64,000 bases of DNA from Carboxylicivirga linearis (GCF_018271995.1 NZ_JAGUCO010000003.1:186001-250000); one strand, 5' to 3'; counted from the stretch's first letter, positions 32,203 to 41,236 are shown. Notes: generated from the letters alone by a model not told the origin. Numbers and translations are program-made.

Positions 32203-34461
32203 ATGAAAACTAAATTATTCGTTTTAATTTCTCTGCTTACGTTGCTAGTGATCAGTTGTGGAGAAGACGAAAAGGAAACTGTTTCTGTTGATATTCAAAT
32301 TTTGGCTTCGCCTGATACTCTTTTGATTAGCGATAGTGAATTAAAAGAAATCTTCTTAACAACGCAGCCCAAAGGTAAAGTCGATTTTGTAGTGAGTCAG
32401 AGTCCTTCCTGGTTAGAACTTGAAATAGAAAGCGGCCAGTTAGATGGATCCATTATGCCTATAGAAGTATCTCCAGTCATTGATAATTTAGATGAAGGAG
32501 TTTATGAGGGAGATATTGATATTGTAACGGATGCTGCCGGAAAAGCTTCTGTTCATGTAATACTCGATGTTGCAGGCCATCCTAACATGGGAATAAATGT
32601 TGATAAGTTGGTAATTGATGAAGATAGTCCTCAGGTTGAGCTGGTAATTGAAAATATAGGTACAGGTGTTTTAGAATGGCAGTTCGAAGCCGTGCCGGAA
32701 TGGATTAATGTTTCGGTCAGTCAAGGATATCTTACTAAGGGGGAAAAGAGCAGTGTTATTGTTACGGGTATTTTCACAGGTCTTGATGTTGGAACTCATT
32801 CTGATGTTTTAAATATCTCTTCAAATTCTGAAACTTCGGTAGATGAAATTAATGTAGAGATTAATGTACCTGAGTATTTGGCAATGGAAGCTATTAGTAG
32901 TAGCTTATTGTTTGATTATTATGAGAATACAAAATTATTGGTTTTAAGAAATACGGGTAATGCTGAAATAAATTGGTCGTTACTTTCGATTCCAGCTTAC
33001 CTAAATGCAAGTATAACATCAGGTGCCATTGCCATTGAGGATAGTGTAAAAATAGAAGTTGAGGTTGATCGTAGTCAAATGTCTAATGGAGAGCATCTGT
33101 CTGAAATTATTATTGAAGATGAAAACCAAGTTCAATATAAGGTGGAAACAATAGTCAAACATATGATTGGAATGGAAGCTGTGAATAATAGTCTCTTTTT
33201 CGATTATTTTGATGATACCCAAACATTAATATTGAAAAATATTGGTAGTGCTGAAATTACCTGGTCATTAGTTTCAATAGAAGATTATCTAAATTTAAGT
33301 AGTACATCAGGAACGATTGCTGTTGGAGATAGTGTTGAAATAGAAGTGGTGGTTGATCGTGATCAAATGTCCAATGGAGAATATGAGTCTGAAATCATTT
33401 TTGAAGATCAAAATCAAGTTCAATCAAAAGTGGAGGTTCTGGTCAATAATTATGCTTCAACAAAAAAGATGTTGGATTATACTGTTGTTGATGCTGAATA
33501 TTCGAAAATTACCAATAAGTTGATTTTTGTTTCGTCAGAACAAACAATTTGCGTTTACGATCCGGATACCGAGGGTATAAATTCACTTAGCTTGAGTTAC
33601 CTGCCAACATGTGTATCTGTCTCACTAGATGGAAGTAAAGCTGCAGTGGGGCATGATGGAAAAGTATCGTATGTTGATCTGGCGTCTTTAAGTTTAGTTT
33701 CTACGCGTGATATTTCGTGTAGTGCACTCGATATTGTACTTGGAAATAATAACTGGGCTTATATATTTCCAATTAAAGATCAATGGGAAAATATAAGATG
33801 TATTGATTTGGATGACGAAAATTCTGGTGAAACATTGCACACAGGGAATTCTATTTATGCAGGAACAAAGGCTAAATTGCATCCTTCAGGTAAATATATC
33901 TATGGAGCGGATAATGGTTTGTCTCCATCCGATTTAGAAAAGTACGATATTCAAAGCGGAACAGCTGCTTATTTGTATGATTCACCCTATCATGGCGACT
34001 ATAATATTGGTGGTGACTTGTGGTTCTCCGAAGATGGATTAAGAGTGTTTACTAAAGGAGGAACGGTATTTAAAACCTCGGAAATAAAGGAACAGGATAT
34101 GCTTTATAATGGTACAATACAATTAGAAAGTGAGGTTAGTTATTATAATGCCAGTATCGAAAGTCTCGATCATTCCGAAGCAAGTAAGAGTCTTTTTGTA
34201 ATATCTTCAGGAGAAGGTTGGGATACGAATAATAAGCCTTACTTATATGTTTATAACTCTGATAACTTAGTTTTTAAGGAAAGGATAAGCTTGGAAGGTT
34301 ATATGGTTGAAGATAATCAAGGAAGCGGAACTGTTTATGAAGCGGAGCCTTTCTTTGTTTTTTCAAACTCCAACGGTACAAAAGCAATAGTATTAACAAA
34401 AGCAATTGGGTCTGGTATGATTAAAGAATGGGCCATACAAACTTTTGATATAAATAATTAA
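32203..34461 (+). CDS. Lipoprotein with BACON-like repeats and a C-terminal propeller-like domain
   Basis: 752 residues. Lipobox LLVISC places the lipidated Cys at residue 19. About residues 30-415 hold four BACON/Ig-like modules; each has the pattern 'G..L.W.....P.W....S.G.....G.....V.......L..G.....I.I'. Modules three and four are a recent-looking tandem duplication (96 residues, see repeat entry). The remaining ~330 residues look like a beta-propeller, with repeats such as IYDPDTEGINSLSLSYLP and ASLSLVSTRDISCS. BACON domains often occur in surface proteins that bind carbohydrate or mucin, but no binding role is shown here. The acidic GEDEKE after the Cys resembles lipoprotein export signals to the surface. 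Monocistronic, with its own terminator. Confidence 0.78.
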   Translation: MKTKLFVLISLLTLLVISCGEDEKETVSVDIQILASPDTLLISDSELKEIFLTTQPKGKVDFVVSQSPSWLELEIESGQLDGSIMPIEVSPVIDNLDEGVYEGDIDIVTDAAGKASVHVILDVAGHPNMGINVDKLVIDEDSPQVELVIENIGTGVLEWQFEAVPEWINVSVSQGYLTKGEKSSVIVTGIFTGLDVGTHSDVLNISSNSETSVDEINVEINVPEYLAMEAISSSLLFDYYENTKLLVLRNTGNAEINWSLLSIPAYLNASITSGAIAIEDSVKIEVEVDRSQMSNGEHLSEIIIEDENQVQYKVETIVKHMIGMEAVNNSLFFDYFDDTQTLILKNIGSAEITWSLVSIEDYLNLSSTSGTIAVGDSVEIEVVVDRDQMSNGEYESEIIFEDQNQVQSKVEVLVNNYASTKKMLDYTVVDAEYSKITNKLIFVSSEQTICVYDPDTEGINSLSLSYLPTCVSVSLDGSKAAVGHDGKVSYVDLASLSLVSTRDISCSALDIVLGNNNWAYIFPIKDQWENIRCIDLDDENSGETLHTGNSIYAGTKAKLHPSGKYIYGADNGLSPSDLEKYDIQSGTAAYLYDSPYHGDYNIGGDLWFSEDGLRVFTKGGTVFKTSEIKEQDMLYNGTIQLESEVSYYNASIESLDHSEASKSLFVISSGEGWDTNNKPYLYVYNSDNLVFKERISLEGYMVEDNQGSGTVYEAEPFFVFSNSNGTKAIVLTKAIGSGMIKEWAIQTFDINN
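32884..33459 (+). repeat. 288-bp tandem duplication inside the BACON lipoprotein gene
   Basis: Two in-frame units, 32884-33171 and 33172-33459, each encode 96 residues and begin ATGGAAGCT (MEAISSSLLFDYY versus MEAVNNSLFFDYF). They align without gaps, and long stretches of DNA are nearly identical. Confidence 0.75.
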
Positions 34462-34467
34462 TACAAC

Positions 34468-34500
34468 AGAATGGCAGGCATACAACCTGCCATTCTTGTT
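34468..34500 (+). terminator. Terminator of the BACON lipoprotein gene
   Basis: AGAATGGCAGG (34468-34478) pairs with CCTGCCATTCT (34486-34496), then TGTTT. The T tract is short. Confidence 0.75.
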
Positions 34501-34582
34501 TAACTAACCCAAAATTAAAGTAGAATCAATGTTAAGAAGACAGGGTTAATTGATGGATATCAATTATCTTTAAAACAAAAAG

Positions 34583-35641
34583 ATGTTATTACTGCTAGCC
34601 TACCTCTTTTTAGCTTTATTCGTATCCTTTCTTTGTTCCATTATGGAATCTGTCTTACTTTCTACGCCGCAGGCTTTTTTAATGGTAAAGAAAGAAAAAG
34701 GCAATGCCTGGGCAGATCTGTTTATTGCTTTCAAATCAAATGTTGATAAACCACTATCAGCCATACTGTCTTTGAATACTGTGGCTCATACTATTGGTGC
34801 TGCCGGAGTGGGAGCACAGGCGGTAAAAGTATTTGGTGAAGCAGCTTTTGGAATTGTATCTGCAGTACTTACTATTTTAATATTAGTTGTTACTGAAATA
34901 ATTCCTAAAACAATTGGGGCTCGGTATTGGCGAAACCTATCAGGTTTTACCGCATACACTATTAGGGTTATGATAGTAATAACTTACCCATTGGTTTTAA
35001 TGTCGGCCTTTGTTACCAGAATCTTTTCGAAGAACCATATTGAAGCACCAGTTAGTCGCGAAGAGATTGCGGCATTGGCTAGTATTGGGGCTGATGAAGG
35101 GGTGTTTTCAGAAAAAGAACATAAAATTATTCAGAATATCCTTCGGTTAAAAAACATTAAGGTGACGGAGATAATGACACCGCGGGTTGTGGTTGCCCTG
35201 GCTAATGAGGAACTGACTCTTGGTGAGTTTTTTGATTATAAAGAGTACCTGAAATTTTCACGTATACCTGTTTATTCTGGTAATGATGAGAATATTACCG
35301 GAATTGTATTTATTCAAAACATATTTGAAAAGCTGGCAGAAGACCAGCACGATTTAAAATTGAGTGAAATAAAAAAAGACGTTCAGGTTGTGCCAAATAA
35401 TATGGAGTTGTTCTCTTTGTGGGAGAAATTACTCGATAAGCATCAGCATATGGCTATTATTGTTGATGAATATGGTGGTTTGGATGGTATAGTAACCATG
35501 GAAGATATCATTGAAACATTGCTTGGCTTGGAGATTGTTGACGAGAATGATACCATTGTAGATATGCAAAAGTATGCCCGCGAGCGCTGGAAGAACCGCC
35601 AGACTAAATATGACATGATAGAACGTTTAAATAAAAAGTAG
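34583..35641 (+). CDS. CNNM-CBS pair protein (hemolysin C/CorC-like), lacking the CorC_HlyC tail
   Basis: 352 residues. The N-terminal CNNM (DUF21) membrane domain (about 1-150, four hydrophobic segments, with LVVTEIIPKTIGARYWRNL) is followed by a CBS pair (about 195-320, with VTEIMTPRVVVALA and HMAIIVDEYGGLDGIVTMED). The protein ends just after the second CBS, so the usual C-terminal CorC_HlyC (transporter-associated) domain is absent. CNNM proteins take part in Mg2+/Co2+ export. It lies close to corA. A small palindrome, AATTGAT/ATCAATT (34548-34565), sits just upstream of the start and might be an operator. Confidence 0.87.
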   Translation: MLLLLAYLFLALFVSFLCSIMESVLLSTPQAFLMVKKEKGNAWADLFIAFKSNVDKPLSAILSLNTVAHTIGAAGVGAQAVKVFGEAAFGIVSAVLTILILVVTEIIPKTIGARYWRNLSGFTAYTIRVMIVITYPLVLMSAFVTRIFSKNHIEAPVSREEIAALASIGADEGVFSEKEHKIIQNILRLKNIKVTEIMTPRVVVALANEELTLGEFFDYKEYLKFSRIPVYSGNDENITGIVFIQNIFEKLAEDQHDLKLSEIKKDVQVVPNNMELFSLWEKLLDKHQHMAIIVDEYGGLDGIVTMEDIIETLLGLEIVDENDTIVDMQKYARERWKNRQTKYDMIERLNKK

Positions 35642-35753
35642 GTTACTTATTGAAGAAACGAGGTGTTTATATTAAAATCACATTCTTTTCAATTTCACAA
35701 ATCTTAAAATTTCTTCCATCCGTCAACAGCAAAAGTACTTAGCTGTAAAAATA

Positions 35754-35784
35754 TTGACATCGCATTGTTTTAGGTTTACATTTG
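35754..35784 (+). promoter_or_regulatory. Consensus promoter for the 35804 lipoprotein gene
   Basis: TTG (35754-35756), a 20-nt spacer, TACATTTG (35777-35784). The leader would be ~14 nt. Confidence 0.7.
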
Positions 35785-35803
35785 CTTAACAACAATCTGG
35801 TGT

Positions 35804-36283
35804 ATGAGAGGAAGAAACATCATATTTATTTTACTTCTGGTTTTAATTTGGAGTTGTGAGAAGGAAGAAGTCAATCCTGAGTTCGGAGGTATTACCGAAA
35901 CGGACGATACAGGTATTGTGCTTAAATCTGATGATAACGACTGGACTTTTTATGAAAGTTGGAGTAACCAAATTGAAGACCTTTTTAGTGGAGGATATGA
36001 ATCTGATTGTAGCTTAGATAGCTATTTATATCAGGTTTCTGCCTATCCTAATCCTTGTGTTGATAATTGCTTCCTTAAAATTAGCATGCCAATGGGGCAT
36101 ACTTTTCATTACCGCATTGTTGATGAAGATTTAAATGTGTTGCTAAGTGGCGAAACATCCAATACTTCTTTAAAGATTAATGTCTCTGAGATAGGCAAAA
36201 CTAATGAAGTAGTACGTATGTATTACAAAATTCTAAACCATTCCTGTGAACTTCGTGGACATGGTGATATCATGATTCAATAG
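35804..36283 (+). CDS. Small lipoprotein with a T9SS-sorting-domain-like C-terminal fold
   Basis: 159 residues. Lipobox ending at Cys18 (VLIWSC) followed by acidic EKEE, then a ~60-residue acidic linker. The last ~85 residues (from YQVSAYPNPCVDNCFLKI) look like the beta-sandwich of Por/type A sorting domains (YPNP start, a strand-rich body), although the usual final QKIVK-type ending is missing. It may be a vestigial or repurposed domain. A consensus promoter lies just upstream. Function unknown. Confidence 0.65.
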   Translation: MRGRNIIFILLLVLIWSCEKEEVNPEFGGITETDDTGIVLKSDDNDWTFYESWSNQIEDLFSGGYESDCSLDSYLYQVSAYPNPCVDNCFLKISMPMGHTFHYRIVDEDLNVLLSGETSNTSLKINVSEIGKTNEVVRMYYKILNHSCELRGHGDIMIQ

Positions 36284-36403
36284 TCCACATTTTAAAATTG
36301 TAAGCGAAGGTCTGAAATAAGTTCTAAATCTTAACTTATTTTGTCAAATCACTAATGCTTTATTGTTAATTATTTCAATTAAAGGCAATAAAACAAATTT
36401 CCT

Positions 36404-36411
36404 TATATTTG
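36404..36411 (+). promoter_or_regulatory. -7 box upstream of the acyl-CoA ligase gene
   Basis: TATATTTG, an exact TAnnTTTG, 38 nt before the ATG at 36450. No clear -33 element is seen. Confidence 0.5.
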
Positions 36412-36449
36412 AAGCTTGTCAAATAGTCAGATAGCTTGATAAGAGTATA

Positions 36450-38264
36450 ATGGAGATCAGAAGAACCTTTGATTTACTCACCAACCTTAAGCACAATATT
36501 CAGAAGGATGATATTTTGTGTGCTAAACGAAATAAGGAGTGGGTAAAGTTTAGTGTAAAAGAATATAGTGAACAAGCCCGTTTATTTAGTTATGGCTTGC
36601 TTGAAAAAGGATTTCAGAAAGGCGATAAAATAGTTACCGTTACCAATAATCGACCGGAATGGAATTTTGTAGATATGGGTATGGCAATGATAGGTGTGGT
36701 GCATGTACCCATTTATCCAACCATATCAGACGAGGAGTATAAATACATTTTGGAGCATAGTGATGCCCGTATGCTGATTGTATCGGATACAACATTGTAT
36801 AACCGATTAAAAGAGGTAACGGCTCAAATTGATTCAATCAAAGAAATATATACTTTTAATGATATTGAGGGAGCTCAAAATTGGTCTGAAATTACAATGC
36901 TGGGTGAAAAACACCGGATCAATTGGAAGGATAAATTTAAAGAGATCAGAAACTCCATAAGCGATGAGGAACTGGTTTCTATCATTTATACTTCAGGAAC
37001 TACAGGGAATCCCAAAGGTGTAATGTTGAGTCATAAGAATTTTATGAGCAACATGAAAGATGCCTATCCTCTTTTTCCGTTATCTCCCAAAGACAATATT
37101 CTTAGCTTTTTGCCTTTGTGCCATGTGTACGAAAGAATGATCAACTATTTATACCAATATAATGGTTGCAGCATCTATTATGCAGAAAATTTGGGAACGA
37201 TAGCTCAAAATCTGGCGGAGATAAAAGCATCGGCATTTGTTACTGTACCAAGGGTTATTGAACGTATTTACGATAAGTTAGTTGCCAAAGGAAATGATCT
37301 GTCGGGAATAAGTAAAATACTATTCTTTTGGGCTATGCGTTTGGGTGAGCGTTATAGAGCCAATGGTCGAAACTACCCACTTTACGCCTTAAAACTCAAG
37401 ATTGCTCGCAAACTTATTTTCTCAAAATGGCAGAAAGCTTTTGGTGGTAACCTACGTTTTGTTGTGAGTGGAGGTGCTGCTTTGCAACCCCGATTAAGTA
37501 GATTGTTTTTTGCTGCCGGTATTCCTTTAATGGAAGGCTATGGCTTAACCGAAACGGCTCCGGTTATTGCTGCTAATTTTATTGCTAAACCCGGAAATCT
37601 GAAAATTGGTAGTGTGGGGCCGGTTTTTAACAGCGTTGAGGTAAAGTTTGATGATGACGGGGAAATATTGGCCAAAGGACCCAATGTGATGATGGGATAT
37701 TATAAAGATCAGAAAACAACAGATGAAGTAATAGATAGTGAAGGGTGGTTTCATACAGGAGATATTGGCACTTTGTTGAATGATAAATTTCTGAAGATAA
37801 CCGATCGCAAAAAGGAGATGTTCAAACTATCGAGCGGCAAGTATATTGCTCCTCAGGCCATTGAGAACTTGCTGAAAGAGTCTGATTTTATTGAGCAGGC
37901 CATAATTGTGGGTGAAAGCGAGAAATACGCTGGATGCATCATTGCTCCTAACTTCGAATTCCTTCATATGTGGGCACACGAGCAAAAGGTGCACTTCAGA
38001 GATAATAAAGAGTTAATATTTACCGATGAGGTAATGGCAATCTTCCGAAAAGAAGTACATCGCTTTAATAAACAACTGGGAGCTCATGAGCAAATAAAGA
38101 AATTCCGGTTGGTTTGTGATAACTGGTCGGCTGCAACAGGTGAATTATCACCAACCTTAAAACTACGCAGAAGAGTTATCTATAGAAAATATGCTGATGT
38201 TCTCCGTGATATGTATGATTATCATGAAACAGAAGATAATCGCGGATCAATCAGCTTTGACTAA
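36450..38264 (+). CDS. AMP-dependent long-chain acyl-CoA synthetase
   Basis: 604 residues, the usual length for the Bacteroidetes long-chain ligases. The adenylate-forming motifs are complete: IIYTSGTTGNPKGVMLSH (A3), MEGYGLTETAPVI (A5), GWFHTGDIG (A7) and ITDRKKEMFKLSSGKY (A8 with hinge and Lys region). The enzyme activates a fatty acid to acyl-AMP and then acyl-CoA, feeding lipid synthesis or beta-oxidation. The chain length of the substrate cannot be read from sequence. Single-gene unit with a strong terminator. Confidence 0.9.
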   Translation: MEIRRTFDLLTNLKHNIQKDDILCAKRNKEWVKFSVKEYSEQARLFSYGLLEKGFQKGDKIVTVTNNRPEWNFVDMGMAMIGVVHVPIYPTISDEEYKYILEHSDARMLIVSDTTLYNRLKEVTAQIDSIKEIYTFNDIEGAQNWSEITMLGEKHRINWKDKFKEIRNSISDEELVSIIYTSGTTGNPKGVMLSHKNFMSNMKDAYPLFPLSPKDNILSFLPLCHVYERMINYLYQYNGCSIYYAENLGTIAQNLAEIKASAFVTVPRVIERIYDKLVAKGNDLSGISKILFFWAMRLGERYRANGRNYPLYALKLKIARKLIFSKWQKAFGGNLRFVVSGGAALQPRLSRLFFAAGIPLMEGYGLTETAPVIAANFIAKPGNLKIGSVGPVFNSVEVKFDDDGEILAKGPNVMMGYYKDQKTTDEVIDSEGWFHTGDIGTLLNDKFLKITDRKKEMFKLSSGKYIAPQAIENLLKESDFIEQAIIVGESEKYAGCIIAPNFEFLHMWAHEQKVHFRDNKELIFTDEVMAIFRKEVHRFNKQLGAHEQIKKFRLVCDNWSAATGELSPTLKLRRRVIYRKYADVLRDMYDYHETEDNRGSISFD

Positions 38265-38273
38265 ACAACGCAC

Positions 38274-38305
38274 ACTCCTCGTTCCATGAACGAGGAGTTT
38301 TTTTT
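38274..38305 (+). terminator. Terminator of the acyl-CoA ligase gene
   Basis: ACTCCTCGTTC (38274-38284), loop CAT, GAACGAGGAGT (38288-38298), then T7. The stem is perfect. Confidence 0.92.
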
Positions 38306-38311
38306 ATTCTC

Positions 38312-39760
38312 CTAGTCCTTCGTCCATCGGGTAATGATAATTAAACCTGCAAAAGTAATTAATCCGTTTAAGATAAGCTTTTCAAACCCCATGGCACCGC
38401 CAAACCATTCTATCGAATTATAATCTAATATTCCGGTGATTACAGGTGCAACAATGGCCACCAGCGGAACCCAATAGTCTTTTACTTTTAATGAAGTAAA
38501 TAATCCAAAGGCATACAATCCAAGCAATGGTCCGTAAGTATATCCCGCCAAATTAAAGATGGTACTGATAATACTATCGTTATTAAATACACGGAATAGT
38601 AATATTACCATAGCCAGCAAAAAGCTAAATCCGATATGAACCAGAAAGCGTATTTGTTTGGCTTTTTTCTCCGATTTACTTTTCAGGCCAATAATATCAA
38701 CCGAAAAAGAGGTTGTTAATGAGGTAAGGGCAGAGTCGGCACTGGAGTAGGCAGCGGCTACTAAGCCTAAGATAAAGAATATGCCCACTATTGGTGGTAA
38801 ATAACCTTTGGTAGCTATTATGGGGAATAAATCATCAGCATTTTCGGGTATTGCTATTCCCTGGTTAATGGCAAAGGTATACAGTAAAACTCCCAGACTT
38901 AGAAAAAGAAGATTTACCGGAACAAAAGAAAAACCATACCAATGCATATTTTTCTGGGCGTCTTTCAGGTTGCGACAAGTAAGATTTTTTTGCATCATAT
39001 CCTGATCAAGGCCTGTCATTACAATAGTGATAAAAGCACCCGAAAAGAATTGCTTGATAAAATGTTGTTTCGATGCCCAGTCATCAAATACAAAAACCGA
39101 TGAAAAGTCGCTTTCTGCTATGGTGGAAATCATTCCCCCAAAAGAAAGATTCATGCTTTTGGTAATCACAACTACAGTAATCCCAACACTTAAAAGCATA
39201 AATAAGGTTTGAAGTGTATCCGTCCAGATAATGGTTTTAATTCCTCCTTTAAAGGTGTAAAGCCATATCAGCAGTATGGTAACTAAAACAGTGGCTTCAA
39301 ACGGAACGTTAAAAGAATCGAAAATGGTTAGTTGAAGTACATTTGCAACTAGGTATAAGCGTGCAGCAGCACCAATAGTACGTGATAATAAAAATAATAT
39401 GGCGCCTGATTTATACGACCAAAAACCAAATCGATCTTCTAAGTATGAATAGATAGAAGTTAGGTTTAATCGGTAATATAAAGGAAGTAATATGTGAGCA
39501 ATAACCAGGTATCCTAAAAAATAACCCATCACCATTTGCATGTAAGTCATGCCGGTAGATCCAACCCATCCGGGAACCGAAATAAAGGTGACTCCAGAAA
39601 GAGAGGCGCCTATCATTCCTATTGAAACAATATACCAGGGCGATTGCTTGTTTCCTCTGAAAAAAGTGTCGTTATCGGCATTTCTTCCGGTAATGATTGA
39701 TATGGTGATTAATACTGCAAAATAAATGGCAATGATAGAGGCTATCAGTATCGGATTCAT
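38312..39760 (-). CDS. Sodium:solute symporter (SSS family)
   Basis: 482 residues from ATG 39760 (MNPILIASIIAIYFAVLITI); an upstream in-frame ATG at 39808 adds 16 residues without effect on the fold. About 13 transmembrane helices. Family signatures include GASLSGVTFISVPGWVGSTG near helix 2, RTIGAAARLYLVANVLQ, GGIKTIIWTDTLQ, MTGLDQDMMQKNLTCRN and AAYSSADSALTSLTTSFS, whose Ser/Asp residues help form the Na+ site. SSS members bring in sugars, amino acids, vitamins or anions with Na+; the substrate is not readable. It fits a Na+-based energy economy with Na+-NQR. The upstream region is unusually long and repeat-rich. Confidence 0.88.
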   Translation of the reverse strand: MNPILIASIIAIYFAVLITISIITGRNADNDTFFRGNKQSPWYIVSIGMIGASLSGVTFISVPGWVGSTGMTYMQMVMGYFLGYLVIAHILLPLYYRLNLTSIYSYLEDRFGFWSYKSGAILFLLSRTIGAAARLYLVANVLQLTIFDSFNVPFEATVLVTILLIWLYTFKGGIKTIIWTDTLQTLFMLLSVGITVVVITKSMNLSFGGMISTIAESDFSSVFVFDDWASKQHFIKQFFSGAFITIVMTGLDQDMMQKNLTCRNLKDAQKNMHWYGFSFVPVNLLFLSLGVLLYTFAINQGIAIPENADDLFPIIATKGYLPPIVGIFFILGLVAAAYSSADSALTSLTTSFSVDIIGLKSKSEKKAKQIRFLVHIGFSFLLAMVILLFRVFNNDSIISTIFNLAGYTYGPLLGLYAFGLFTSLKVKDYWVPLVAIVAPVITGILDYNSIEWFGGAMGFEKLILNGLITFAGLIIITRWTKD

Positions 39761-40072
39761 TTTTAAATTATTTGAAGCCAAATATAATAGATTCCATTTG
39801 ATGAGCATGAATTCAAATAGGAATCCCGGGGGAATTGCCCTTAAATAAAAGTATTATAAAAAGATCATAAATTATTATGTATCGTCGTTATTGTGCCAGA
39901 ACAATCTTTTATTTGATTTTCACCGCTCAAGCCGCGGAGGCTTTTCATCCTGAAACAATAAAGAATACTCAATTCTTTACTGTCCCGATGTCTTGATACA
40001 AGAAACCCTGCCAGCAGCAGGCTGGGAAACAAAGAAAATCAAGGCTCCATTGGCGATGACTCCCGTTTATTT

Positions 40073-40141
40073 GTTGAATTTAAGTGCGGCCGGGTGATCT
40101 TCGAACAAGTTCTCAGCTTCCCGGTCTTACTAAAATTCAAC
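40073..40141. repeat. 69-nt nested inverted repeat
   Basis: GTTGAATTT (40073-40081) pairs with AAATTCAAC (40133-40141). After symmetric 6-nt gaps GGCCGGG (40088-40094) pairs with CCCGGTC (40120-40126, one G-T pair), and GAAC/GTTC (40103-40106/40109-40112) closes the centre. No T tract follows, so it is not a classic terminator. Confidence 0.65.
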
Positions 40142-40309
40142 TTCTTAACACTCCTCATCTCCATTGAGGCCAGACTGGTATAATAAAGACTAAGCATATA
40201 AATTATTAAGCCTTGCGGAACTAAAAAACTGTGGTAACAATATGGTTTGTTGTCTATTTATATTTGTTAAGTCAATATGCATGATAATAAACCGAGGTAG
40301 CTGTGTGTT

Positions 40310-40520
40310 AAAAGTAGTATTACATGAGATAAGAGCGGGTATGCAATGCTCCAAAGTAAGGTGCGATACCATCTTGGTGGGGTAGCAAGGGGCAAAAGCG
40401 AGGGAGCAAGCCTTAAAAGTGGGTGAGCGAGGCCTAAAAGTGCCCGAGTTATGACAAAAAGTCCGGGAGCTACACCCAAAAGTGAGGGAGCACCCCCTTA
40501 AAGTGAGGGAGCAGGGGGTG
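40310..40520 (+). repeat. Degenerate ~21-bp minisatellite, about ten units
   Basis: Units start at 40310, 40331, 40353, 40374, 40394, 40415, 40436, 40456, 40478 and 40500, so the period is 20-22 bp. The last six are best conserved: AAAAGTGnGGGAGC followed by 6-8 variable bases. The first four are more decayed. The plus strand is strongly purine-rich. It ends ~65 bp before the recR -7 box. Confidence 0.8.
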
Positions 40521-40584
40521 AAAGTAGCCAAAATGACAGATTTCTTCATGTTGTAATCCGGGTTAGTTTGCAAACTCTTTTTAT

Positions 40585-40592
40585 TACCTTTG
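40585..40592 (+). promoter_or_regulatory. -7 box of recR
   Basis: TACCTTTG fits TAnnTTTG exactly. It covers the in-frame TTG at 40590, so recR must start at ATG 40614, with a ~15-nt leader. Confidence 0.6.
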
Positions 40593-40613
40593 ACTCCGAA
40601 TAAAAAGAAGAAT

Positions 40614-41234
40614 ATGACCTCAGCCTCTTTTCCATCAAAATTGCTTGAAGTGGCAGTTAATGAATTTGCCAAGTTGCCCGGTATAGGTAGAAAAACTGCT
40701 TTGCGGCTGGTATTGCATCTACTGAAGCAAGAGAAAGAGGAAGTTTTTAAATTCTCCGACTCCATTCGAATGATGCGAGAAGAGATTATGTACTGTAAAA
40801 GCTGTCATAATATCTCCGACAGTGAAACCTGCCATATTTGTGCGGATACCAATCGTAATCATGAATTAATTTGTGTAGTGGAAAGTATTCGCGATGTAAT
40901 GGCGATTGAAAATACGCAACAGTTCAATGGTATCTACCATGTGTTAGGTGGGGTTATCTCGCCCATGGATGGCATTGGTCCTGATGATTTAACCATTGGT
41001 CCGCTGGAAGAAAAAATAAAAAGTGATCAGGTAAACGAGGTTGTTTTTGCTTTGAGTACGACCATGGAAGGTGATACAACAAATTTTTATCTTTTTAAGA
41101 AATTTGAAAAATATGGAGTAAAAATGACTACCATTGCACGCGGTGTATCTATTGGAGATGAACTGGAGTATACCGATGAGGTTACACTTGGGCGTTCGTT
41201 GGTAAACAGATTACCCTTTGAAAATACTTTGTAA
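40614..41234 (+). CDS. recR: Recombination mediator protein RecR
   Basis: 206 residues from ATG 40614, the usual length. N-terminal helix-hairpin-helix [19 protein letters not shown]4 zinc finger with Cys61, Cys64, Cys73 and Cys76; Toprim domain [17 protein letters not shown]; and Walker-B-like tail with [19 protein letters not shown]. RecR acts with RecO (and RecF) to load RecA on SSB-coated gaps. It is followed after 2 nt by a membrane protein gene, then a HAD gene and a glycosyltransferase, probably one operon. Confidence 0.95.
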   Translation: MTSASFPSKLLEVAVNEFAKLPGIGRKTALRLVLHLLKQEKEEVFKFSDSIRMMREEIMYCKSCHNISDSETCHICADTNRNHELICVVESIRDVMAIENTQQFNGIYHVLGGVISPMDGIGPDDLTIGPLEEKIKSDQVNEVVFALSTTMEGDTTNFYLFKKFEKYGVKMTTIARGVSIGDELEYTDEVTLGRSLVNRLPFENTL

Positions 41235-41236
41235 TT

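Larger units (their letters stand above)
39761..40584. other. Long non-coding region (~820 bp) with repeats
   Basis: It lies between the divergent symporter and recR genes. About 39880-40200 is visibly richer in G and C than its surroundings and carries several hairpins (TAAAGAAT/ATTCTTTA at 39959-39966/39972-39979; TCTTGATACAAGA at 39991-40003; a nested stem at 40073-40141), but I find no protein-coding signal. About 40310-40520 is a minisatellite (separate entry). A minus-strand open frame across 40190-40765 follows the 21-bp period and overlaps recR, so it is probably an artefact. Confidence 0.6.

Noticed and set aside
40073-40141. Integron attC site
   Set aside because: GTT is at the left arm and AAC at the right, the reverse of attC core sites, and there is no integrase or cassette array.
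40310-40520. CRISPR array
   Set aside because: Repeat period is 21 bp with only 6-8 variable bases, far too short for spacers, and no cas genes are in the window.
40190-40765. 191-codon minus-strand open frame with 7-residue repeats upstream of recR
   Set aside because: It reads the 21-bp minisatellite, overlaps the first ~150 bp of recR on the other strand and has no family match; the period divisible by three keeps it open by chance.
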